Shown: one piece after another, positions 23,655 to 34,552 of the stretch
Layout: every line of letters begins with the position of its first letter
How positions within the stretch are numbered: the stretch's first letter is position 1
Origin: Seiridium cupressi
Lineage: Eukaryota; Ascomycota; Sordariomycetes; Amphisphaeriales; Sporocadaceae
Direction: 5' to 3'
Assembly: GCA_036674765.1 (NCBI GenBank)
Contig: JARVKI010000085.1
Span: forward strand, 62,001 to 126,000
Length of the DNA: 64,000 bases
Position numbers and translations under genes: made by a program
The notes under the pieces: generated by a model
Databases searched by the model: none
What the model was told of the DNA's origin: nothing
The model's input: only the letters and a program-made list of their open reading frames with translations

Positions 23655-25345
23655 ATGCACGTGGGAATAGTAGGGGCCGGTATTTCCGGGTTGTATACAG
23701 CTCTATTGTTGCGCCGAGAAGGACATCAAGTCACCATCTTTGAAGCCGCTGCCCGCGTGGGGGGACGCATTTACACTTTTCGCTTCTCACCACAAGCCAG
23801 TGGCGACGATATCTATTTCGAGGCTGGCGCGATGCGCATCCCTCGGTCCTCACTACACGCCAAGGTCTTTGACTTGATTCGGTATTTAAACACTCACTGC
23901 TCTGCCGAAGACCGCATCGAGTTGATACCTTACATACTGGACCACGATAACAACCGTTCATTCTTCCAGAATCACAAGGGAAGACTACAGGAACCGAATT
24001 GGGCACAGAATGCCGGACTGCCACCCGCGGACTGGGGCAAGACACCCCAGGAGCTGCTTGGTCGCGTGGTCCTGCCCTGGCTAGAACTTCTGCGCAAAGA
24101 CTTTGATACCGGATTCCAAAAGCTCCTGAAGTACGACGAATTCAGCTTCCGAGCCTACTTACGTTTTGTTGTGAAATGGCCACACGAAGTCATCGAATTT
24201 GTTGAGCTGTTTTGCTCCCAGACAAATCAGTACGACCTAAGCTTCACTGAGATTATCATGCAGAACCTTGATTTTGACACTAAAGATGTAAGCCCCCAAG
24301 ATTGATTACCGAGATCGGCCATGGCACTGACTTGCACCATAGTGGGTGACCGTCAAGCACGGCATGTCTCGAGTGACCCAGTGCGCAGCTCAGCTCGTGG
24401 GTTCGAAGAATGTGCGTCTGAATTCGAGGGTTGACCGCATCAGGTACCTTGATGACGGCAGAGTCGAGCTCTCGGCTTCAGGGCTCCAAAATGTGTTCAC
24501 AGGACAGTTCGACGCAGTGGTCATCGCAACTCCGCCGCATGCAGTACACTCCATTATTGACCGTCCAAAATGGTCGTTCATGAAGGAGCAGTCCATCCGT
24601 GGCACCCACTATGAGCCCTTGTACAAGATCGGTCTGCACTTCCGAACTCGGTTCTGGGAGCGGACAAGTTCAAACCCTTGTTTCGGTGGTCAGAGTACAA
24701 CTGACCTCCGTGTTCGATGGATCGTTTTCCCCTCGAATGACCTGGGAAGTAACGGGTCTGGTGTTCTTCTCCTATACAGCTGGATGAGTGACGCGAACAA
24801 GTGGGCAGGCATGACCCGTGACCAGCGTATCCAGGTCTGTCTACATGATCTAAACTTATACTACGCCGACGACCCTGAGGTAGACGTCTACGAACAGTAT
24901 ATTGAGGCGTTTGACTTGCTCTGGACAGCCGAGTCTGCAGGTGGGGACGCTATGTTCCTCCCTGGGCAGTTCTCGCGCTATTTTGAGGTTGCTAAGAAGC
25001 GAGAGGGGAACATCTTCTTCGCCGGTGAGCATTTATCGAAGCACCACACTTGGGTAAGTCGAATGTCGGTATACACAGAGATGGACAATAAAAGCTAACC
25101 ATTTCTAGATTGCTGGCGCGCTGGATTCTGCTCTGAAGACGACTGCAGAGCTTCTAGATCAGCCAATCCACGGTGAAGAGCCGAAGCGGGAGTTCCATAG
25201 CGGCCGCTCACTATCACCCCTGGGGCGGGAGTTCTTGACAATGAATGACGCGTTGCGTGCAGAGCAGACGGATATCAGTTCTCGCAGATACAAGGCCTGT
25301 GTCATTCCCATGCACATGAACGTTCAATACGTCGCAACGCATTAG
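23655..25345 (+). CDS. FAD-dependent amine oxidase / L-amino-acid oxidase
   Basis: Exons 23655-24287, 24343-25053 and 25109-25345 give 526 residues; both introns are 55 nt. The N terminus is a dinucleotide-binding fold, GIVGAGISG (GxGxxG at residues 7-12), with the FEAAARVGGRI element that follows in flavin amine oxidases. AGAMRIP is the substrate-domain motif. The C-terminal FAD-binding block FFAGEHLSKHHTWIAGALDSA is split by intron 2 and reads through once spliced. The family oxidatively deaminates amino acids or amines to imines, with release of H2O2. The overall layout is closest to fungal L-amino-acid oxidases. No signal peptide or SKL-type peroxisomal signal is visible (it ends YVATH), so a cytosolic location is likely. 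The gene is intact. Candidate partners are the neighbouring 2OG oxygenase and, because of H2O2, peroxisomal functions. Confidence 0.92.
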
Positions 25346-26058
25346 ATCTTAGATATGGGTACTTTAGCGGGCAGTCGCAACGCTCAGGCAGTACAATGCG
25401 TTGATTCCCTGGTGGAAGGGTCATTATATTGTTACGAGCGAAAAAACCAGGGACTTGGCCTTATTTTAGGTAGTGACAGCCTCCCGTATCTTTTTCTTTT
25501 TTCATTCATCATAACATCTGTTTAAGAATCTCTATACTTGAGCTCAGCCTTTAGTTTTAGTCTTAGGTTATGACACTCAAGTGACTAATTACTATCCTTC
25601 CCTTTTTATTAAATATAAAATATAAGGCTTAATCTACATAATGAATTATTAAGGATTTGTAACCCAGGTGAAAAAAAGAATCACTTTACTGCAAATGATG
25701 CTGTAATAAAATGTCATCCCAGAGGAGCCGATCAGCCATGGGGCTTCCCCGTCTCATTTGCACCCCTAGCAAGAACGGCGAGAAGCGGCCGCATCTGCCT
25801 ACAAAACAAGGGGCTCGTCGTTTGTATACGGAAAAAGCACTGACTATTTTGCATGCAACCGGATTCCCCGGAGATCCCTGCCCCTGCTTGTGCAGCTTCC
25901 CCCACTGCGCCAGTTTTCACGCCAACTTTATTCAAATAAACCTGGCTAGACCGTCGTATTCTCGATCGACTGGTCCCCCTCCCGCGCCGACCTTGAGCGC
26001 AGCATGAAAAGGAAAATGGGTGTCATGTAAAAAGAGCCACTGCTGTAGCGCCAAGTCG
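25346..26058. other. Convergent spacer, partly AT-rich
   Basis: This lies between the 3' ends of the amine oxidase (+) and PEX11-like gene (-). The portion 25,490-25,690 is AT-rich with oligo-T/A runs, as expected for 3' untranslated and intergenic fungal DNA. The frames at 25,711-26,007 show no motif. Confidence 0.5.
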
Positions 26059-27121
26059 TCATGCGGCCTGCTTACTCCTCGCCAATACCTCCCTGCCACA
26101 TCGCTGCCAGACATCTATAGTGGTCAAGATGGTGGTCGTTAACATGGCTAAGCCAATGAGTCCGGGGTGAATCCGTATCCATCCTACAATAGCTCCAGGT
26201 AGTATCATGTCAACCGCGTTAGCTATGGTGGTGCGCGCTAAGCCTCTCAGTCTCGTCTGCACATCAGATCCTATCACTTCTGGGCCCGGTATAGCTCCGG
26301 CACCACGTATGGACATATTCTCCTGCTTGTGCTTGACGATTCCTTCAGGCACACTTTGAGGCGCCTCCGTCGTTACGCCGTCCGAGCCCCGAGATATACC
26401 CTCTTTCAACGTATAGGTGTACCTTACGAGATTGTAGATCTCGATCAACCCCGCGAGCACTCCACAGAATAGCCCAAAGAACCAAAAGCGCTGTGCCTCA
26501 ATGTGCACTCCCTGCTGAAGTTCCGGACCCCAGAGCTGTAGACCATCTATCTCTAGAGCGTCAACAACAAGAGTTGCATCCAATAGGAACCACAACCCAT
26601 TGAAGTTGAGTCCAAAAACTTCAATCCACTCTTTCACTCGTTGAAGTGATGCGACGTTTAATTGGCCTTGAGACTGTGAGTTCGAGATTTTTGTCAGAAG
26701 CTTGCGTGCAGCAAAGAATGCTGGTAAGAACCGAAAAATGCGAAAATAGCGTCTTGCTTGGCTCATATGCTGGTTGACGCCCAACAGAATGGCTTTAACC
26801 ATAACTGACGAAAGCTTTTTTCCATTCCTGGCATAGAAGACCCGACAGAGGACATGAAACGCAGGGGTATATGATAACAAGACCATGACTGTCGCTTGAC
26901 AGAATCGCAAAATGCGCTCTAGTCCCACTGTTGGCTAGGTCAGCGTGATCTCATTCTAAAGTTGGGAGATTTTCAACAGTCCTGATAAAACCTGATGAAA
27001 TGTTGTATACAACTCAATAGCAAGTGAGAAAGTGGCCAGGTCGAACAGGCTGAAAATTGATGAACATACCTGATTCTGTAGTGAATGCAATAAATTGCTC
27101 TAGACCATGAGACGATGCCAT
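26059..27121 (-). CDS. PEX11-family peroxisomal membrane protein
   Basis: A short first exon, 27121-27070 (MASSHGLEQFIAFTTES), joins a large second exon, 26927-26059, through a 142-nt intron with a GTATGT donor. The product is 306 residues. After splicing the N-terminal helix reads QFIAFTTESVGLERILRFCQ. It is followed by SQARRYFRIFRFLPAF, the amphipathic helix region that in PEX11 proteins binds and remodels the peroxisomal membrane. Hydrophobic segments near residues 160-180 and 255-285 agree with the two membrane spans of the family. PEX11 proteins drive elongation and division of peroxisomes. This copy is longer and more divergent than core PEX11 (about 230-240 residues) and has a polar insert near residues 205-240. 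It is probably a PEX11B/C-type paralogue and not the housekeeping gene. Confidence 0.82.
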
Positions 27122-27917
27122 CGTCGTCGCGTGGTAGCTAGGACAGGTCTGAAAGGCTAAAGTGGCTAGTAAGAGAAATCATGCATATATAGAATACACT
27201 AAAAAAGCAGCTTGTGATTTTTAGGAGTCAAGTTGCCGTTGAAGGCTACGGTCGTATGCCATTGGCATTATTATATTATAAGAATTTCAGGGATTAATAT
27301 CGGAATGACCGCTCTGCTTATCAACGACATCATGGCAGATCACATCACGACGATTGACGTGCCGTTGCCATTTTACTCATGACTGATCGCCACAACGCAT
27401 GCTTACATGTGTTACTGCTGCAATCCAAAACTAGTCCACATTGGGTAGACTGGTCCTTTCCTAAGACCCTGAATCGTAACCATGACTCAACGTCTCCATC
27501 TCGTTGGTTTTGAACACGCGCCTCATTAGCTTCCAATGTTCGTTGTGCCGTCTGGGTAAAGCAAACGTGCGCGAGACGGCCCTGATTCTGTTGGTAGCAA
27601 TTACGGAGATGGGAAGAAACACGACACTATCATCTACACAATGTTACAATACTCGTCTGTCACTGGCACTTCAAGTCAAAATTTATTTCGCAAATATAAG
27701 TTTTCTAGATGACACGAACTATGGGCTAATGGGCCGCACTTTTACACCTTTTTCTTCTCAGTACACTATCTACGTGTGACGCCGGAAATGACTATGGCTA
27801 TCTATGTGAAAACACTTGCACCAAAAGAAAGCCAATGCGATTTTCTCAGCAGCGAGTGATGTTCTCATATTCCCAAATTGATGTATCCCGAGTTGTTTAG
27901 ATCATTGAATACCTGAA
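27122..27917. other. Spacer between two minus-strand genes
   Basis: About 0.8 kb between the 3' end of the carboxylesterase and the start of the PEX11-like gene. No coding signal is seen. It should include the PEX11-like promoter. Confidence 0.45.
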
Positions 27918-29966
27918 TCAGCGCTGGAAGATATGAGCATTATCATTGATAAGCTTGATTTGAGCGGCGCGCCATGTATCTGGCTCCACACGATTGTGTT
28001 CTGGGTCGAAGACAAAATTTGACGGGTTCTTGTTGTCGTATAATGGCCACTCGGGCTCAACTCCATCCCATTGACCCCGGCGACGCCAGGCATTGGGGTC
28101 ATGAAAGACAAAAAAACTGACCCACGAGCGGCTCATGAAGTTGGCCAGTCTTGGGTAGCTCGATGGGGTGTCTTCGAATGGCGGGGTGTGTGAGGAGATC
28201 GGCCAGTGGTATCCGTGGTTATCTGTGTTGTCGAAGACGAAGGCAGCCTCGTGAAAATGTGTGGGCGCTTGTTGACCATGAGGTATGGCGTCAAAGCGAT
28301 AGCAGTATGCTGGCATCCCGAAACGTGCAAGAGCCTCACAAGTCTGCCGGCGTGCTGCAGTGAATACCACATCTCCCGCAAAGGTTGACGCTCTCATATC
28401 TGTGCGATGGTATATTGATTAGTCCAATACTGTATAACAGGTCTGTACAAGTCTGAGAGCTTACATTCCACCCCCATGCCCTTAGTCCGTGGGTGTTCGA
28501 GACTTGTGCAACTGCCTTCTTCCGTGTCCGGGCAGATGCCGGGATAGTACAATTCGAAAAACTTGTCTGCAAGCTTAGGTGGTATGCCCAATTGGTATGG
28601 TCGACCAGTGAATACCTGTGGATCTATTGTGTGGTTCGAATTAGAATGAGAGGGTCACGTTATGTGAATAGATTGAATGAGGAGATCACGGAGCGAACTT
28701 ACGGATCATGTAGGTGTAGAAATCCTCTGGGGAGTCAATAGCCGGGACGAACCAGTGACCCTCGTTTGTGGAAGTGCCCGACAAAATTGGAATCTTCACA
28801 AAATCTCCTCGGTTGAGCTGGCGTGAGGGCAACTCCTTGATTAGGTCGCCGTCAATGACAGGAAACCATTTCTGGCTAATGTCGCGTGAACCATTAAAAA
28901 CAGCGACAAGCTCTTCCACTCGCCCTGTACGAAGACATGCGAGTGTATCTATAGCGCTTGAGCAGGTCTCGTCCGGGGTCATGTTGTGCTCTGATGCATA
29001 TGCGGCGGATGGATGGACATGAGCCGTGACATTCTCGTATAGAGGTTGATAAAACTCGGTGCCATTCAGTGCCCTCCACGATGCCGGGTTCCCACTTTGC
29101 ATGACACCAGCAGAGAAAAGCCCATCGTCACGACCACCATAGGCAGTCATGTGAAAGCCAACGCTGTTTCCACCACAACTTTGACCCCAAAGCGTGACCT
29201 TCCGAGGATTACCGCCAAACAATCTCGCGTTCTCTTGAATCTAGAGGTCGTTAGGATTGTTTGTAGTCGTCAATTGTGCGGATCAGCTACTCACCCATTG
29301 CAATGCCAAGCGCTGGTCACGAAGGCCTAAATTGGTACTTCCCTCACCCCGGACTTCATTGGAATAGAGAAATCCCCACCCATTTAACCGGTAGTTCAGA
29401 CTAATAGCAATGAACGGTGTTTCGGCCTTCTGGCTGTTTTCGACGATGAAGGACATGTTGAAGCGCTTGTCGGCGCTGCCACCCATATAGAATCCGCCGC
29501 CGTGCAACCACACAGCGATTGGCAGAAGCTCGTCTGACGTGCTTGAAGACCTATGTGGACGGATTATGTTGAGATACAGGCAATCCTCGGAGAGCGTGTA
29601 GTTCCAACTATCCCAGCCAAGGCCAATGCAGTTGGGTGCATATTGAGTAGCATCTTTGATACCAGAGAAAGATGCGTTCAGGCTTTGCGGAACCCTCCAG
29701 CGAAGATCTTCAACGGGAGGCTGGGCATATGGAACGCCCAAGAAGAGGTCCTGGTCATATGTATGAGAATAGACGCCACCGTACGTGCCATTCCTTGTTC
29801 TCAATATGGGTACGGAAGAATCGCCTGCTGGATTTCCTAGGACGCATTGGATCTTCTGACCAACATCCCAAATCTCATCCTTGAATATAGGAGCATAAGC
29901 CGGACTACTTTCTGCTCCAACTAGAAAGGTCAAGGGTAGAAATGGAAGGATTGCGGATAGGAACAT
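27918..29966 (-). CDS. Secreted type-B carboxylesterase/lipase
   Basis: Four exons (29966-29295, 29240-28703, 28623-28465, 28399-27918) assemble into 616 residues in phase; the introns are 54, 79 and 65 nt. A hydrophobic N terminus (MFLSAILPFLPLTFLVGAES) is a likely signal peptide. It is followed by LFLGVPYAQPP, the family signature SEDCLYLNI, the oxyanion-hole WLHGGGF, and the nucleophile elbow GQSCGG with Ser245. The acidic residue is probably in STNEGHWF and the catalytic His in HFHEAAFVF near the C terminus. Multiple N-x-S/T sites fit secretion. These enzymes hydrolyse carboxylic esters of lipids, xenobiotics or secondary metabolites. The nucleophile loop has Gln-Ser-Cys in place of the commoner Glu-Ser-Ala. 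The gene appears intact and is divergent from the MFS gene at 31,602. Confidence 0.93.
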
Positions 29967-31601
29967 AATGGTGACATTGCATCGAGTGTAATATGTTTAC
30001 TCGCCCGCAAGAAACTAGGGTTTCATCGATAAGTATTGTCGTTTCGTAAGGAGGTAGTGATGAGTACGTCGCAAAATGGCTGTTTTGTCACAATATGTGC
30101 GCGAGGGAAGAGTATTGTACGACGTAGTAGAGGTATCCACTAACTCTCGTATATCGCGCGAAAGTGAGCCAGACGAAGGCAGCTTGTGGATATCATACTG
30201 CCAAAAGCTATTGACTAACTGGCGTCGGTCAATTTTCTGCGTACCAAGTTGCGGTTGCATACCCCACCTTAGTCACGATACATGGTTGATACGTGCTTGA
30301 TGTAATCCCGAGCGCCTGCCGTAAGATCACGCTGCGCCCTTCGACATCGGAGGTCAGCTCGCATAACGCGCTTAACTGCTTGTTGACATTGTCTGAACTG
30401 AAACCTGCTGCAGAAGGTTGATCAAATTTTGAGGCCAGATGACGCCAGTCGCATGCCTTCCAAAGCGTCAGCACATGAGGGAAAAGCGACTGCAGAATAA
30501 GCTTATGTCGCTACCTCCAATAACCTGCTTCATGCCCATGCCCGTTGTGAAGATTCCACAGGATCGACGCCCTGCGAGTCACCCAGCTAAGAACGTTGCA
30601 CCGCGTTTTCGGCAACGCCGCCTCTAAACATTATACCGATTGAGTTGAGTATGGCGTGCTTGCTTTATGGAAGCTGTGGAATCCATCGTGCTTGAATGTA
30701 GTCGAATGATAGGTCGTACGCTTCCCACCGGTTCAGGGTTCAAAAGAAGACATATGCATCTGCGGAGTAACGCTAATGGTTGCTCCCGCAGATGGGCCTG
30801 GGCTCAGTAGTAAAAAGCTTGTTGAGATTAATCTGAGATCCCCCTGCACCCCTGCACCGCGGAAATCACAGGTTGGACCCAATTGGTAGACTTCAACTCG
30901 ACAGCCTGTACTTTGTAAGCACTGCGGGAGGCGAGATTAGTCGGGGTTAATCTAGGATCGTTGCAGGGCTGAGAGGAAATCAGAGCCTGATCAGGCAACC
31001 CGAAAGCGTGCTCGCCTGCTGAGTACACTGCGTCCGACTCCTGCGATTGTCCAGTTCTCCACCGGCGGGGCGGGGACCTGGGATATGCTCGTAAATCCGC
31101 CCATTCACAGCGGCATTGCCACCGTTTCATTGCCACCGTTTCCTTCGATCTCCTTAAGACGGTGCGAGGGCAATACGGAATGCAATAAGTACCTTCTTGT
31201 AGCGCCCGAGCATGGCTCAACTAGAGTAGTAGCGTCATCATGCCTGGTGCTTGCAGACTGTCGAATCGAAGGCCACGAATTGGGTCCAAAACATGATTTG
31301 CGCGGTGCAGGGGCCGGTGCAGGGGGGACCAGGATAACAGCGCAGCGGCTGGGACAAAGGGTCGCATGCGCCCTTTCGTTGATCAGCTCTTTTACTTGCT
31401 AATTGTAGGCGCCGGAGTCCATCATGGTGTCATTTGGAGTGAGCTCTGCAACTGAAGAACTGACATAGAACAACAGCTCAAGGCTCTAGTGACGCTTCGT
31501 ATTTATTGACTTGACAAACTCATTTCCATCTCCTAGCACATGTACGCCAATAGATATATTTTATTATCCCTGCAACGAGATTCCACGAATTCGCTGGAAC
31601 C
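29967..31601. promoter_or_regulatory. Divergent intergenic region between esterase and MFS genes
   Basis: 1.6 kb separates the two divergently transcribed start codons (29966 and 31602), so both promoters lie here. It is not simple sequence: an inverted-repeat element occupies about 30,829-31,340. A 14-bp direct duplication (CATTGCCACCGTTT, starting at 31114 and 31128) lies within it. No protein-coding signal was found. Confidence 0.5.
30829..31340. mobile_element. Inverted-repeat-bounded element, MITE-like
   Basis: The left arm (about 30,829-30,909) and the reverse complement of the right arm (about 31,252-31,340) align by eye at roughly 80% identity over some 70 bp. They share the ordered blocks CCCCTGCACC, CCTGCACCGCG, AAATCA, GGACCCAATT, CTTC and TCGACAG. 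The spacer of about 340 bp encodes nothing recognisable. Length and structure fit a non-autonomous DNA transposon remnant. I could not identify a target-site duplication with confidence, and the exact ends are uncertain. An internal TTAATCTAGGATC at about 30,949 resembles the outer TTAATCTGAGATC of the left arm. Confidence 0.6.
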
Positions 31602-33135
31602 ATGGAAACAGATCTTGCCGACAAAGAGAAGCCAACAATCGGTGGCGCCGCTGAGCCGGTTACAAGGACAAGGCTTGAGGGCCAAGAGAATCCACTCAAC
31701 TGGTCACCAGCACGAAAATGTGAGCCTCAATCACTCGGACATGTAATGAGAGTGGTGCACTGAACTGTGGTAGGGGTATACACGACGACAGTGGTCTGGA
31801 TATCTGGCATCGTCGGCTTTAGCTCGAGTGTACAGACACCTGCACTGCCCGCCATTGCGAAAGACTTCCAGACAACTACGCTCATCTCGACTTTAGGATC
31901 AACTACCTATCTGGTTGGTTGCGCTTTTGGCCCACAAGTATTCGCACCGCTTTCTGAGCTATGGTAAATGACCTTGCAAAAATGATGAAACTCATGGCGT
32001 CGCGCTGCTGGTTCTAATGCTCTTAGGGGACGTAATCCGTTGTATTATTCTTCATTTCTGGTAACGACACTCGCGAACTTGGCTTGTGCCCTAGCTCCAA
32101 ATATAGTTGCATTCTTGATTTTCCGCTTCATTGCTGGGCTATTGGGCTTGTCTGCAGTCGCGAATTGCGGCGGGACAATAACAGATCTGTGGCCGCAATC
32201 TCACCGCACCGTCCCCTTTGCCCTTTTCACGGTCGCCAGCTTTTGTGGTCCAGTCATGGGCCCAATCATCGGTGGATTCCTCACCGAGTATGCCAGTTGG
32301 AGGTGGAACTTCTGGCTTACCTTCATCATCATGGCCATCATCTACGTTATCGTGATCTTTGCGCTACCTGAGTCATACGCCCCAATCCTCATTGAGAGGA
32401 AGAATGCCCGGCTTGGCGTAGCCATCGAGCACAAGTCCCGGAAGGCGAGCTTCCTCCAGACACTACTTCGACCTTGGGTCATGCTCTTCACTGAACCAAT
32501 TCTCTTCTCCTTCTCCCTTTACATGACGTTCATCTACGGGGTGCTATTTTTGGATTTCACCGCATATCCTGTGGTGTTCCAACAGGCGCGAGGCTGGTCT
32601 ATCGGCATATCTGGCTTGTCTTTCACGGGAATCGGCGTTGGTATGGTCATAGCCACATTACTCTCTCCCTATGCCAACCGGGTACATAGTCGCTATGTCA
32701 AAAAGTTAGGACCCGTACCAGAGGCCCGCCTTCCACATCTCATCTACATTGTATGGCTGTTGCCTGTCGGGATCTTCTGGTTTGGATGGACTGCGCTACC
32801 GCCGACAGCGTGGATATCTTCCATACTCGCGGGCGTACCCTTCGGATTCGCACTGGTGATGCTTTTTACGGGGATCTCCAGCTACCTGACCGATTGTTAC
32901 GATCAGTATGGTGCCAGCGCCCTGGCTGCCAATACTATGCTTCGCACTCTGTTTGGGGCCGGTTTTGCCATCTGCAACGGACATGTATGAGAAGATGGGC
33001 ACGCCTTGGACTACCAGCACGCTCGGGTTTGTTGCACTAGCCATGAGCATAATGCCTCTGGTCTTTTACAGATATGGCGCCAAGCTGCGGGCTGCCAGCA
33101 AGTTTCACGTCAAGGTTACAGCCGGTGAGGATTAG
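31602..33135 (+). pseudogene. MFS transporter (DHA1-type) with a frameshift near the C terminus
   Basis: Exon 1 (31602-31719), exon 2 (31774-31963) and exon 3 (from 32027) splice in frame, giving an N-terminal cytosolic tail, ENPLNWSPARKW, then about ten membrane spans. SELWGRNP is the loop 2-3 motif of the family. The frame ends at 32988-32990 after TLFGAGFAICNGHV. Relatives continue TLFGAGFPLFATDMYEKMG, and exactly ATDMYEKMGTPW, ALAMSIMPLVFYRYG follows in another frame, ending with TAG at 33133-33135. A two-base loss (or one-base gain) near 32,965-32,980 explains it. Without the repair, the protein lacks its last membrane span and C-terminal tail. DHA1 transporters export drugs, polyamines or fungal metabolites using the proton gradient. 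The cause is either a recent inactivation or a sequence error, since the rest is well preserved. Confidence 0.85.
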
Positions 33136-34383
33136 GGAGAAGACATTTGCAAAATAAAAATACTGGTTGCCTCTGGGGAGCTTTTTTACTTTATTTTATT
33201 TTATTTTATTTTTATTAGAATTTGGGCTAGTGTAGGAAAGCTTGCCGTTTGCCGTCACCTGAGACAATATCAAACTGGCCTACGAGCGTGTTTGTCTATC
33301 GTTCATAGGAAGGACTGATGAAGGGTATGACAGTCTGCTGTGTCGGCAAACGGCATCTGCTCCTGCTAGTTTATATGGAGCCCTATATGCAGCTTTGGAA
33401 TATTAAACAGCGTGATGAGTATTTCGTTCCGTCCCCGACTCCAACTCACAACATCGGAGAGACGGGAGGACCACAAAGTACAGGACTTGGGAGGCCAGTT
33501 GATCCAGCTGCGGGAGCAAGAGTCGGGCACAAATAACTGCTGGGCGTGACCAAAATCTAGTTCGAAAAGCCGACAGTAGTAGTGCCAGATCTAGAACTAG
33601 TATTGACAGGTGGAATGTATTAAAAGTAAACAGTACATTGTTGAGAGTGGTTGAGTAGGTTCTTGGGCGTCATATACCAACTGGTGAATGGGGGAAACTT
33701 TTGGCGAGCGTAATCTACGAACTACGTGTAGAAAATTATCAATATTCTATCTAACCTTACCATTTCAGTCCAGACATAAGCTACGAGCCTGATGCATGGG
33801 CGTACTCGGTAGGCCAATGTCGTAGGTATTGCTGTCACTTGGAATGCGAGAGATTACTGTAGGGCGCACACAGTCCGCTCAACTGCCCATCTTGGCGGAC
33901 TTGGGGCAGTAGAAAGACGACTTCCTAAGTTCTAAACTCATCGGCAGAATGATATCTTAAGAAATCAAATGAGTGTCAACCAAGAGAGACCCACATTCGC
34001 ACTGGCAAACTATTCCCGCGCCTACATTCACTGCCAGGGTGCACTGCCACAGGTGCCATCGCTGGCGTGATGCTGCCTAGCACGATTCTGTCCCGCCGTT
34101 ATTATGTACATGTAGCCACTCCAGCGAATTCTGGTATTATGTAGAAAGCCAACCGACGCGATTTAGGTGGAGCTTTTGTGATAACGCATGGGTGCCTGGA
34201 GGACGTGCTAACTAAGGCTGCTCGTCGGGAAGGATCTTGTTATGACGCATGCTAGATGGGTCTCCGTATTTTTCTTATATATAGCGTTTAAGGGTTTCAA
34301 CGATCCCGTAATATTATATATATATATTCTTTTAATTTAAGAGCGTAGCTTCTTAATTTAATTATTTGTTATAATTTAATATA
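33136..34383. other. Spacer with simple repeats and an AT-rich block
   Basis: It holds the pentanucleotide tract at 33,191-33,217 and an AT-rich block at about 34,280-34,390 adjoining the membrane-protein gene. No gene is supported. Confidence 0.5.
33191..33217. repeat. (TTTTA)n pentanucleotide repeat
   Basis: About five TTTTA units lie 55 bp after the end of the MFS coding region, within its probable 3' untranslated region. Confidence 0.9.
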
Positions 34384-34552
34384 CCTGGTTAGCTTTAGCC
34401 CGCCTTAACGCTCTGCTTTTATTTAAGTTGTCCCTTAAAAAGAGCAGTTCAGCCCTTCCGTTCTCATTAATTCTGACATTAACGGGCTCTTCAAAGGGCA
34501 CCGCCGTCTCTATTCCCACCGTCGTATTAGTAGCGGCCGCTACCCCAGGAGG

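Noticed and set aside
30828..31220. 130-codon minus-strand frame over the inverted-repeat element
   Set aside because: It spans the repeat arm and a local duplication and has no motif. It is better explained as chance within the element.
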